Origin: Pseudomonadota bacterium
GTDB lineage: Bacteria > Pseudomonadota > Alphaproteobacteria > Rhizobiales > Devosiaceae
Assembly (NCBI GenBank): GCA_023431205.1
Contig: JAEYXQ010000081.1
Location: forward strand, 1 to 6,883
Direction of reading: 5' to 3'
Length of the DNA: 6,883 nucleotides
The translations under genes and the position numbers were made by a program. Below the pieces are notes generated by a model. The model had not been told where the DNA came from. It did not search any database and saw only the letters and a program-made list of their open reading frames with translations. How positions within the stretch are numbered: position 1 is the first letter of the stretch; each line of letters begins with the position of its first letter. Below are positions 1 to 6,045 of the stretch, piece after piece.

Positions 1-850
1 AACGTCGGCTCACCGCATAGCTTACGTAGGCGGCGACATCGGCCCCAGCACCAGGAAGAATACCCACGGTGGTTCCTGTCACGTTACCTCGAAGGAGCTG
101 CCTCCAGTACGTCTTCAGCATGAACCCCCAGTCCTTGAAGATATTCCCGACAGCGGCGGGCGCGCGGTCCCAGGCCTTGCCTCCGGATAGCACCGTGCGC
201 AGCACCTCGGAGATGGCGAAGATGCCGATCATGACAGGAATAAAATCGATGCCCGCAAGCATCTCGGTTGAGCCAAAAGTCAGGCGAGGCACACCAGCAG
301 GATTGTTCAGGCCTACAGATGCAATCGTCAGGCCGATGAAGAGGCTTAAGAGCCCCTTTGCGGGATTCGAATCTCCCATGAAAACTGCACAGGTGAGGCC
401 GAGCAATGCGATCCAGAAGTATTCGGGAGAAGAGAATTTGATGGCAATTTCTGCGAGAGAAGGGGCCGCGAAGATCAGTACGATTGTTCCAAAAAGACCA
501 CCAAGCGCGGAAAAGAGGACGCAAGCACCCAGCCCAAGTTCCGCTTGGCCCTTTTGGGTTAGCTTATAGGTGTCGTCTACATAGGCGGCGGAAGCAGGCG
601 TCCCAGGAATACGTAACAATGCGCCCGGGATGTCGCCGGCAAAGATCGCCATCGCCGAACAGGCTACAATGGCGCCGACGGCAGCAACCGGTTCCATGAA
701 GAAGGTGAGCGGAACAAGCAGCGCAGTCGCCATCGTTGCTGTGAGGCCTGGTACCGCACCGACAAAGAGCCCGAACATGGAAGCGGCGATGACGGTAAGA
801 ATGACATTAGAGGTTGCCACCAGGCTGAAGGCTTGAAGAATGACGTCCAT
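1..850 (-). CDS. tctA: Tripartite tricarboxylate transporter large permease TctA (3' end cut by window edge)
   Basis: This is the large membrane subunit of a tripartite tricarboxylate transporter (TTT), which uses an ion gradient to import a carboxylate delivered by a periplasmic receptor. The frame is open from ATG at 850-848 to the left edge (283 codons, no stop). TctA proteins are usually about 500 residues, so a little over half is present. Visible family features are the N-terminal glycine-rich membrane segment with GAVPGLTATMATALLVPLTF (31-50), the PGTPASAA segment (82-89) followed by the hydrophilic loop VDDTYKLTQKGQAELGLG (91-108), and the second conserved GTTVGILPGAGADVAAY block (259-275). 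Several hydrophobic membrane spans lie between them. GGAGAG sits 5 bases before the ATG, and the start is 9 bases after the tctB stop, so it is the downstream member of the operon. Identity as TctA is secure; substrate is not. Confidence 0.95.
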   Translation of the reverse strand, partial: MDVILQAFSLVATSNVILTVIAASMFGLFVGAVPGLTATMATALLVPLTFFMEPVAAVGAIVACSAMAIFAGDIPGALLRIPGTPASAAYVDDTYKLTQKGQAELGLGACVLFSALGGLFGTIVLIFAAPSLAEIAIKFSSPEYFWIALLGLTCAVFMGDSNPAKGLLSLFIGLTIASVGLNNPAGVPRLTFGSTEMLAGIDFIPVMIGIFAISEVLRTVLSGGKAWDRAPAAVGNIFKDWGFMLKTYWRQLLRGNVTGTTVGILPGAGADVAAYVSYAVSRR

Positions 851-859
851 TTTTCTCTC

Positions 860-1330
860 CTACCAGGGTAGCCGTGGGACTATGCCGAAGGGCAAGGGAA
901 CGAGCAGCATCGTCCTGAAAATGAAATCACACGCGAGCGCTGCGAGACCAGCCAGAAGAAGGGCCTTCCCCGGATGAACCTTCAGGAGCAGAAACATTGC
1001 GAAAGTTACGATGAAGGCCGTCGGGATGAACCCAATGACCTGGGCGAAGAAGATGTAGAACACGACGAGAAGCAGCGTCGCCACAACCCCGGCAAGCGCC
1101 TTCGGGCTCTTGATCTCGTCCGAAAGAAAGATCCACGGCTCGTTACCCTGTTTGATCCCCGTGTAAAGAAGGCGCAACGAACATCCGACAAAGCCTACGG
1201 CGATGAGGATGGGGAAAGTAGCTGCTCCATAGTCTTGTCCCGGGATTGCCGGCAGACTGAAGGAGTACCAGGCAAGTAGGATGCCCGCGAGCAGGAAGAC
1301 CGCTCCGATCGTGGTGTCGCTGAAACGCAT
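860..1330 (-). CDS. tctB: Tripartite tricarboxylate transporter small membrane subunit TctB
   Basis: Small integral-membrane subunit of the TTT system, 156 residues, partner of TctA. It has the usual TctB layout: a first hydrophobic helix at about residues 7-26, a second at 36-57, a polar loop at 58-77, a long hydrophobic stretch at 78-117 that reads as two adjacent helices, and a last helix at about 122-145. It has little motif conservation, so the call rests on size, topology and position between the receptor and TctA genes. An in-frame ATG 54 bases upstream exists, but I chose the ATG at 1330-1328 because AGGTG lies about 5 bases before it and the protein then starts just before the first membrane helix. 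The upstream extension would also run through the hairpin between tctC and tctB. Confidence 0.9.
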   Translation of the reverse strand: MRFSDTTIGAVFLLAGILLAWYSFSLPAIPGQDYGAATFPILIAVGFVGCSLRLLYTGIKQGNEPWIFLSDEIKSPKALAGVVATLLLVVFYIFFAQVIGFIPTAFIVTFAMFLLLKVHPGKALLLAGLAALACDFIFRTMLLVPLPFGIVPRLPW

Positions 1331-1356
1331 GAGAGCACCTGATTGATGATTGTCGG

Positions 1357-1382
1357 GCAGGCCCGGCCGTGGCCGGACCTGC
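1357..1382 (-). promoter_or_regulatory. Strong hairpin between tctC and tctB (processing/attenuation element)
   Basis: On the transcribed strand GCAGGTCCGGCC is followed by AC and then GGCCGGGCCTGC. The arms are 12 bp with a single T/G opposition that becomes a U-G wobble in RNA. It starts 16 bases after the tctC stop and ends 26 bases before the tctB start. The sequence after it is not T-rich, so it is not a standard intrinsic terminator. By analogy with binding-protein transporter operons, such a stem protects the upstream receptor mRNA from 3' decay and/or lowers expression of the membrane subunits. The structure is read directly from the sequence; the role is inference. Confidence 0.75.
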
Positions 1383-1398
1383 AAATGGCTGCACGCGG

Positions 1399-2364
1399 CT
1401 ACTTGGCCAGTCCGATCGCCTTCATCGTTTCACCGAAGTTGACATCGTTGGTCGCCATGAAGTTACCGAACTCCTCGCCTGGAAGGAAGTTCGCCCCAAA
1501 ACCCTGTGCGCTCAGGAACTGGTTGTATTCCTCGCTGTTGTAGACCTTTTCCAAGGCAGCAACCAGCTTGTCGCGGATGTCGTCCGGGAGGCCCTTGGGG
1601 GCAACGATGCCACGCCAAGCGCCAAATTCCCAGTCGGAACCCGTCTCCTCCTTCAGGGTCGGCACGTCAGGGAAGAGCTTGGAGCGTTCCTTGCTCATGT
1701 AGGCAAGCGACTTCACCCGGCCCGCCTCGATGAGAGCGCGAGCTTCGACAAGTGACGACGGTACGATCTCGGTTCCACCCGAAAGCAGCTCCTGAAGACC
1801 ACTTGCGGCCCCATCGCTTGGTACCCAGGTGACGGTGGATGCGTCGATGCCCTCCGCATTGAGCAGGCCGGCGATTGCCACATGCCAGCTCGATCCCTGG
1901 CCGCTGCCTGTCGCCCGGAAGGTGCCGGGCTGCGAGGTCTTTATAGCCTCCAGCAGTTCGCCGAGGTTCTGATATTCGGAATCGGCAGATACCTGCACGC
2001 CGGCCGGATCCTGGTTCATCAGGGCAAGAGGCGTGTAGACCTTGTAGTCCAGCTCCGTCAGCCCGAGCCAGTGCATCAGGTTGACCTCTGTTGTCGCAAG
2101 GCCAAGCGTATAGCCATCGGGCTCCGCGTCTGCCATGGCCGAGTGACCGACGACGCCGGATCCACCGGTACGGTTGACCACGTTAACCGACTGTCCGAGT
2201 TCCTTTTCCAGCCCTACCGCGACAACGCGCGCCACGGCGTCGGTGCCGCCGCCCGCACCCCAGGCGACCAGCAGAGTGATGGGGCGATCGGGATATTCGG
2301 CCCATGCGGGCATTGCTGTTGCCGACAGCAAGAGAGCTGCAATGATACCTTTTGCGAATTTCAT
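1399..2364 (-). CDS. tctC: TTT-family periplasmic substrate-binding receptor (TctC/Bug family)
   Basis: Periplasmic receptor of the TTT transporter, 321 residues, normal for Bug/TctC proteins (about 300-330). A Sec signal peptide is clear: MKFAKG basic start, hydrophobic core IIAALLLSATA, and an AWA cleavage site after residue 22, giving mature EYPDRPI. Family motifs follow in order: YPDRPI (24-29), GAGGGTDAVAR (36-46), VNRTGGSGVVG (63-73), PDGYTLG (82-88), FPDVPTLKE (231-239) and RGIVAPKGLP (251-260). Start: an in-frame ATG 24 bases further upstream exists, but GGGAGGAA lies 7 bases before ATG 2364, and starting there puts the signal peptide at the very N-terminus. It lies 112 bases after the SDR gene and before tctB and tctA. 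Bug receptors bind dicarboxylates, hydroxy-acids, aromatic acids and related ligands; the ligand cannot be read from this sequence. Confidence 0.95.
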   Translation of the reverse strand: MKFAKGIIAALLLSATAMPAWAEYPDRPITLLVAWGAGGGTDAVARVVAVGLEKELGQSVNVVNRTGGSGVVGHSAMADAEPDGYTLGLATTEVNLMHWLGLTELDYKVYTPLALMNQDPAGVQVSADSEYQNLGELLEAIKTSQPGTFRATGSGQGSSWHVAIAGLLNAEGIDASTVTWVPSDGAASGLQELLSGGTEIVPSSLVEARALIEAGRVKSLAYMSKERSKLFPDVPTLKEETGSDWEFGAWRGIVAPKGLPDDIRDKLVAALEKVYNSEEYNQFLSAQGFGANFLPGEEFGNFMATNDVNFGETMKAIGLAK

Positions 2365-2476
2365 GTTGTTCCTCCCAAAGTTTTGCAAGTGATGGTGTCG
2401 TGTCAGGTCAGCGATGTCATCAGTTTCGTCGTTCCTCCTCCGAATTCTGTCTCAATCTAGCGCCTACTGCCCGTCG

Positions 2477-3259
2477 TCACAGTCCTCCTGCGACCGTGAT
2501 GACGGTACCGGTAATGAAACCGGAACCTGGTGATGCAAGCCATAGGGCCGCGCGCGCGATATCCTCCGGCTCGGCGATGCGCCCCATTGGCGTCAGTGCC
2601 GCAATCCTGGCCGGGCGCTCGGGGTTTCCGCCTTCGAGGTGGATCCGGGTATTGGTCGTTCCGACGCGGATGGCGTTCACCCGAATGCCCTCCGGCGCCA
2701 GTTCCTTTCCTGTCCCCGCCGTTATCGTTTCCACCGCGCCCTTCGAAGCCGCGTAGTGGATGTACTCGTTCGGGCTGCCCAGAGCTGCCGCAAGGGAGGA
2801 CATGTTGACGATCGTTCCGCCATTTCCGCCGTGCCGGGTCGACATGCGTCGGGCCGCCTCCTGGGTGCAATAGACGACGCCGTAGGTATTGACCGCGAAC
2901 GTTCTCTCGAGCTCTTCGGGCTGGAGTTCCTCCAGACGGCAAGCTCGCCCGATGATGCCGGCATTGTTCACGAGGCAGGAAACGCGGCCGAGGGTCTTGT
3001 CACATCTCGCAAACAACTGTCTGACGTCCTCTCGATCGCCGACATTACCACGCACCGCGACCGCTCGGGCACCCGCAGCCTCGCAATCTGCCACCACTTT
3101 GGCGGCGGCATCTGCGTCACTCAGGAAGTTCACGCAAACATCGAAGCCCTCGGCTGCCAGCAGTCTTGCGGTCGCAGCCCCAATGCCGTGGCTTGCACCG
3201 GTGACCAGCGCGACGGGTCTATTCTGCTGTACCCCTGCGGTATGCTTAGCCGCCTCCAT
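2477..3259 (-). CDS. Short-chain dehydrogenase/reductase (classical SDR, YgfF-like)
   Basis: Cytoplasmic NAD(P)-dependent oxidoreductase of the classical SDR family, 260 residues, the standard length. Cofactor motif TGASHGIG is at 20-27, NNAG at 98-101, the catalytic-tetrad Asn at N124 (VNTYG), Ser in NMSSLAA (S154/S155), and Tyr/Lys in YAASK (Y169, K173). The block SSLAAALGSPNEYIHYAASKGAVETIT resembles the YgfF-type subgroup of putative SDRs. Oddity: the conserved proline-glycine motif after the active site is V199-G200 (NAIRVGTTNT). The start codon overlaps the stop of the upstream alcohol dehydrogenase as TAATG, with only a weak GAGAG about 10 bases before it, so translation is probably coupled. 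Expected role: oxidation or reduction of a hydroxyl/keto group on the imported compound or a metabolite of it. The substrate is unknown. Confidence 0.92.
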   Translation of the reverse strand: MEAAKHTAGVQQNRPVALVTGASHGIGAATARLLAAEGFDVCVNFLSDADAAAKVVADCEAAGARAVAVRGNVGDREDVRQLFARCDKTLGRVSCLVNNAGIIGRACRLEELQPEELERTFAVNTYGVVYCTQEAARRMSTRHGGNGGTIVNMSSLAAALGSPNEYIHYAASKGAVETITAGTGKELAPEGIRVNAIRVGTTNTRIHLEGGNPERPARIAALTPMGRIAEPEDIARAALWLASPGSGFITGTVITVAGGL

Positions 3260-4386
3260 TACATAACGCTCTCGAGAATTTCCGCGTATTCCGCGCCGGT
3301 GAGATTGCGGGGATTGGTTTGATGGCTGTGGTCAGCGAGCGCGCGTTCGCATGTCCAGGCAAAGACGTCCCGCGTGACGCCAAGGGTGGACAATTTGCCA
3401 GGCACGCCGAGCTTGCGGTTCAAGTCGTCAAGCGCATCTGCCAGCGTCGTGCCCGCGATCCCTGCAGCAGCCTCAAGCCTGCTGATCTTGTCGGCTGTGG
3501 CCGCATGCGAGGCGTTGGCCCGCAGGACCGGTGGCATCAATATCGCATTGAGGGTGCCATGGTGGAGCTTGAGTTCCTTCAGTCCGCCCAATGCGTGGCT
3601 GAGAGCGTGAACGGCGCCCAGCCCCTTCTGGAAGGTCAAACCGCCCTGCAACGCTCCCATCATCACCTCGGTACGGGCGGCTAAGTCGGCTCCATTCGCG
3701 TAGGCCTTTGGCAGGGCCTCCCAGATGCGCGCGAAGCCATCCAAAGCGATCGCCTCGGCCGGAGGATTGTAGCGTGGCGACAGATAGGTTTCGATGCAGT
3801 GAGACAGGGCATCCAGCCCCGTTGCAGCGGTGAGTGCGGGAGGAAGTCCCAGCGTCAGCTCGGGATCGCAGATCGCGCGCCGAGGAATGAGGTAGGGGCT
3901 GATGAAGCCCAGTTTGCGACCATCGTCCAACGTGATGAGGGCTGCCCGCCCGACTTCCGATCCCGTGCCGGCAGTTGTGGGTACGGCCACCAGCGGCGCA
4001 ACTGCATTGGTGATCTTGGGTATGCCACCAAGGATGGCGGCATATTGCTCCAACTCCCCCTCATGTGTCGCAAGCAGGGCAACGCCCTTGGCAAGATCGA
4101 TGGGCGAGCCGCCACCGATCGCCACCACGCCATTGCAGCCGTGCTGCCGATAGGTCACCAATGCTTCCTGGACGGCAGATTCGGTGGGATTGGTCGGGAC
4201 ATCCAGGAACGCCGGAGCCGATGAAAGCACCTGCATTGCATCACTACCCAGCAGCCCTGCAGCCTTTACGCCGTGGTCGCTGATGACGAAGGGTCTGGTG
4301 ATGCCCAGTTCCTCCAAAGTTTCACTAAGAGAAGAAACTGCACCTGCGCCAAAATGGATCGTTGTCAGGTATTGGATGATGTTCAT
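3259..4386 (-). CDS. Iron-containing alcohol dehydrogenase (Fe-ADH, group III)
   Basis: Metal-dependent NAD(P) alcohol dehydrogenase, 375 residues, within the normal range of 370-390. The dinucleotide-binding motif is GGGSPIDLAKG (91-101) and the family signature PTTAGTGSE is at 136-144. Metal ligands by comparison with E. coli FucO are D192 and H196 in GLDALSHCIE, H260 in GAVHALSHALGG, and H276 in LHHGTLNAILMP; all four are present, so the enzyme should be active. The spacing H260 to H276 is 16 rather than the 14 of FucO. The family oxidises or reduces simple alcohols, diols and hydroxy-acids (for example 4-hydroxybutyrate); maleylacetate reductases are related but less likely with this metal set. 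I chose ATG 4386 (GGGAG 5 bases before it) over an in-frame start 30 bases upstream, because the homologous region begins there and the upstream small frame ends in an ATGA overlap with it. Confidence 0.93.
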   Translation of the reverse strand: MNIIQYLTTIHFGAGAVSSLSETLEELGITRPFVISDHGVKAAGLLGSDAMQVLSSAPAFLDVPTNPTESAVQEALVTYRQHGCNGVVAIGGGSPIDLAKGVALLATHEGELEQYAAILGGIPKITNAVAPLVAVPTTAGTGSEVGRAALITLDDGRKLGFISPYLIPRRAICDPELTLGLPPALTAATGLDALSHCIETYLSPRYNPPAEAIALDGFARIWEALPKAYANGADLAARTEVMMGALQGGLTFQKGLGAVHALSHALGGLKELKLHHGTLNAILMPPVLRANASHAATADKISRLEAAAGIAGTTLADALDDLNRKLGVPGKLSTLGVTRDVFAWTCERALADHSHQTNPRNLTGAEYAEILESVM

Positions 4387-4526
4387 GTCTGCTCCCGGGA
4401 GAATGCTGGTGCCCAAGGCCGCGGCGCGGATATGGCTGCGGCAATCGGGCCGAAACAGGATGGGAAAAGGTGACGGAGGTTCTCAGGCCGCATCATGCGC
4501 GAACTGATCCGATCGATCGCAGTCAT
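4383..4526 (-). CDS. Candidate 47-residue leader/small protein, ATGA-overlapping the Fe-ADH gene
   Basis: ATG at 4526-4524 opens a 47-codon frame that ends in TGA at 4385-4383, sharing ATGA with the Fe-ADH start. A very strong ribosome binding site, GGGAGGT, sits 4 bases before the ATG, better than that of most genes in the operon. The protein starts MTAIDRISSRMMRPENLRHL and continues with FPSCFGPIAAAISAPRPWAP. It has no signal peptide, membrane helix or family I recognise. GC at third codon positions is about two thirds, compatible with coding but not decisive. It could be a real small protein, a leader that couples translation into the dehydrogenase, or a shortened remnant of a former first gene. 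What is seen is the start signal, length and overlap; a protein product is inference. Confidence 0.45.
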   Translation of the reverse strand: MTAIDRISSRMMRPENLRHLFPSCFGPIAAAISAPRPWAPAFSREQT

Positions 4527-4541
4527 TGCCACCTCCCAGTG

Positions 4542-4553
4542 TCAATCCGGCAT
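4542..4553 (-). promoter_or_regulatory. Minimal upstream frame Met-Pro-Asp-stop with consensus Shine-Dalgarno
   Basis: On the operon strand AGGAGG is followed, 6 bases later, by ATG CCG GAT TGA, then 15 bases to the ATG of the 47-codon frame, which has its own GGAGGT. Two near-perfect ribosome binding sites thus lie in tandem in the leader, the first serving only a three-codon frame. It could hold or recycle ribosomes ahead of the small gene, or be a chance ATG. Low certainty. Confidence 0.25.
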
Positions 4554-4582
4554 AGACCGCCTCCTCAAAGCAAATCCTGCCT

Positions 4583-4616
4583 GTCCACAATATGGACGTT
4601 CTGTCCACTTCATGGT
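4583..4616. promoter_or_regulatory. Tandem IclR-type operator boxes
   Basis: The first box, 4583-4597, is GTCCA-CAATA-TGGAC, a 15-bp inverted repeat of the size bound by IclR-family dimers. The second, from 4603, is GTCCA-CTTCA-TGG followed by TT, with a degraded right arm. The two copies share CTGTCCAC and ATGG at a spacing of exactly 20 bp, about two helical turns, which suits side-by-side binding of two dimers on one face. They lie between the divergent iclR and the operon. With the proposed operon promoter they cover the -10 and early transcribed region, which would fit repression. The assignment to this IclR protein is inference from position and architecture. Confidence 0.6.
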
Positions 4617-4640
4617 TGCTGAGCCGGACACCTTTGTCAA
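4612..4640 (-). promoter_or_regulatory. Candidate promoter of the Fe-ADH/SDR/tct operon
   Basis: On the minus strand a perfect TTGACA (4640-4635) is followed after 17 bases by AACCAT (4617-4612), a poor but possible -10. Transcription would start near 4605, giving a leader of about 80 bases to the 47-codon frame. The operator-like boxes fall on the -10 and just downstream. The -35 is strong and the -10 weak, so an activator or a loosely matching alphaproteobacterial promoter would be needed. Confidence 0.35.
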
Positions 4641-4697
4641 TCGCAAAGCTGGTCCTGCGTTATCTGGAAGTGCATGCACGCTGACCACCAGATCTGC

Positions 4698-4717
4698 CGT
4701 CACCATTATTGGTGACG
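4698..4717. promoter_or_regulatory. 20-bp palindrome upstream of iclR
   Basis: Arms CGTCACCA and TGGTGACG are perfect 8-bp inverted repeats around TTAT. The site lies 80 bases before the iclR ATG and about 100 bases from the tandem GTCCA boxes. It has the size of a dimeric regulator operator and could be an autoregulatory site or the site of a second regulator. There is no T-run, so it is not a terminator. Confidence 0.5.
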
Positions 4718-4726
4718 CCGGTGTCC

Positions 4727-4755
4727 TTGCGAAAGTTACCTTAGCCGCGCATCAT
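4727..4755 (+). promoter_or_regulatory. Weak candidate iclR promoter
   Basis: TTGCGA, 17 bases, then CATCAT, each matching 4 of 6 consensus positions, would start transcription about 35 bases before the iclR ATG. It lies just downstream of the 4698-4717 palindrome. Other weak pairs occur in the region, so this is only the best positioned one. Confidence 0.2.
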
Positions 4756-4796
4756 GGCGCTAGCGTTTGAAACAATCTTGTCCGGCGATCAACACG

Positions 4797-5603
4797 ATGA
4801 ACGAGCACACAGCTGTATCTACAGGAGAGGCGTTTGGCCCCACCGTGCAAGGTGCAGCCTCCTTCTCGAAATTTATGACTGTGCTGCAAGTAATTGCTGA
4901 CAACCCGGGAAAGTTCGACATCGCGCGGCTCACCGCCACCGCTCGGTTTCCCCGTGCAACGACCTACCGGATCGTTGCAGGCCTCGCCGCTGAAGGGCTG
5001 GTAATGCAGAGCCCCGACGGCACCTACACGCTCGGCTACCGGCTCATTCAGCTTGCATCGAAGAGTTGGGAAGCTTCCGATATGCGAACCGCCGCGCGCC
5101 CCTTTATCGAGGCGCTTCGCGATGCCACCAAGGAAACCGTTCACCTTGCGGTGCCAAGCGGCAATGGCATGGCGTATATCGACAAGCTGGAAAGTCCAAA
5201 CGCGGTACGCATGATGACCAGGATTGGCGCGCGCGTTGAATTTCACTCAACCTCGGTCGGCAAGGCCTATCTTGCCGCACTTCCAGAGGAGCGGGCCCGG
5301 AAGATCATCGCGGGGCTTGAACTGCGCCCGTTCACCAAGTTCACCTTCACCGACCACGATCTCTTCCTTGATGAGATCAGGAAGACCCGGGATCGGGGGT
5401 ATTCCTATGATCATGAGGAAAATGAGCGAGATATTCGCTGCTTTGGCAGCGCCATCTACGATCGATCCGGCGAGCCGGTTGCAGGGGTAAGCATCAGCAT
5501 ACCGCTCTACCGCTACGACGAAGGCAAGCACGCGGACTATGCCAGGATGATCCGGGAAACGGCCGCGTCGATCACGCAGTCATTGCAGGCGGTAGTTAAA
5601 TAG
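4797..5603 (+). CDS. IclR-family transcriptional regulator
   Basis: Cytoplasmic DNA-binding regulator of 268 residues, standard for IclR proteins. The N-terminal winged helix-turn-helix spans about residues 23-87 (FSKFMTVLQVIADNPG, then the recognition region FPRATTYRIVAGLAAEGLV, then the wing DGTYTLGYRLIQLA). The C-terminal effector-binding domain spans about 98-266, with the conserved TSVGKAYLAALP (152-163), RGYSYDHEENERDIRCFGSAIYD (200-222) including C215, and GEPVAGVSISIP (225-236). It is divergent from the Fe-ADH/SDR/tct operon, the usual arrangement for a local regulator, with operator-like boxes between. The start is uncertain: ATG 4797 has no clear Shine-Dalgarno, and a TTG 30 bases upstream is also open; I prefer the ATG because the extra residues resemble nothing in the family. 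The effector is probably the imported compound or a product. Confidence 0.93.
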   Translation: MNEHTAVSTGEAFGPTVQGAASFSKFMTVLQVIADNPGKFDIARLTATARFPRATTYRIVAGLAAEGLVMQSPDGTYTLGYRLIQLASKSWEASDMRTAARPFIEALRDATKETVHLAVPSGNGMAYIDKLESPNAVRMMTRIGARVEFHSTSVGKAYLAALPEERARKIIAGLELRPFTKFTFTDHDLFLDEIRKTRDRGYSYDHEENERDIRCFGSAIYDRSGEPVAGVSISIPLYRYDEGKHADYARMIRETAASITQSLQAVVK

Positions 5604-5648
5604 ACGGCAGTAGCCGCGGCGAGGGAACGCATAGCGGACAACCAGTAA

Positions 5649-5876
5649 ACACTCTTTCAGTCTACCTCATCCGTTGAGCAAGATTGCGAGCCGCTACTAA
5701 GCGAACTCACGAGTAGCTCACCACATCGTAAGCGCTTGCGTCGCTCAATCTGGCCTACCTCCGTCATTGGTGACGTGGCTGGTCGCGAAGGAGGCGACGC
5801 CGCCCACTGTATCCCGGTCTTCACCAGCGCCATCGGCAACATGCTTGACAATACACTGACGCTCCCCAACACCTGA
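5649..5876 (+). pseudogene. Possible start-less coding remnant, unrecognised
   Basis: Between a TAA at 5646 and a TGA at 5874 there is a 75-codon open frame with no ATG before its last third and no ribosome binding site. The second half (including GDVAGREGGDAAHCIPVFTS) has third positions that are almost all G or C, as in the real genes here, while the first half does not. That suggests the 3' end of a degraded gene, but I do not recognise the family. A GTG-started frame on the opposite strand covers the same interval and cannot be fully excluded. Chance is a fair alternative in GC-rich DNA. Confidence 0.2.
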
Positions 5877-6045
5877 TCATTTGTTGGCTAAGGTTCGAGC
5901 TCTGAGCACATCGGCGATGTCGGTTTTTACCTTTCGGCACCCAACATCGGACTGTCTGATGTCGTGAAGAGTTTTGGGCGCCGGCAGGCGTACGAAAGTC
6001 CCCGAGGAAGGAACCCGCGGCCCACAGGCTGAGGCTATGGAGATT
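5877..6045. other. Non-coding stretch between iclR side and IS91 debris, with two related inverted repeats
   Basis: No supportable gene. It holds ACATCG-G-CGATGT at 5908-5920 and ACATC-N9-GATGT at 5944-5962, both within the wider pattern ACATCGG...GATGTCG. A GAAC tetranucleotide at 6011-6014, one of the known IS91 target sequences, could mark an old insertion junction, but the four bases are too common to prove it. Confidence 0.4.

Noticed and set aside
860..1384. Longer start for tctB
   Set aside because: The added 18 residues cover the tctC-tctB hairpin and have no family counterpart; ATG 1330 has AGGTG at proper spacing.
4540..4545. Second TTGACA on the operon strand
   Set aside because: The -10 at proper spacing would be CTGCGA or TGCGAT, poor matches, and transcripts would begin inside the 47-codon frame.
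4495..4770. 91-codon plus-strand frame in the iclR-operon intergenic region
   Set aside because: No ribosome binding site, no recognisable family, and it runs through the operator boxes, the palindrome and both candidate promoters; it is antisense to the small leader frame.
4752..5246. 164-codon minus-strand frame
   Set aside because: Lies antisense inside iclR, whose frame has clear domain motifs; typical of GC-rich shadow frames.
5605..5616. CGGC-AGTA-GCCG hairpin right after the iclR stop as a terminator
   Set aside because: Only 4 bp of stem and no T-run.
5657..5872. 71-codon minus-strand frame in the gap after iclR
   Set aside because: Starts at a GTG without a ribosome binding site, low-complexity Ser-rich product, and the plus strand of the same interval has better coding-like third positions.
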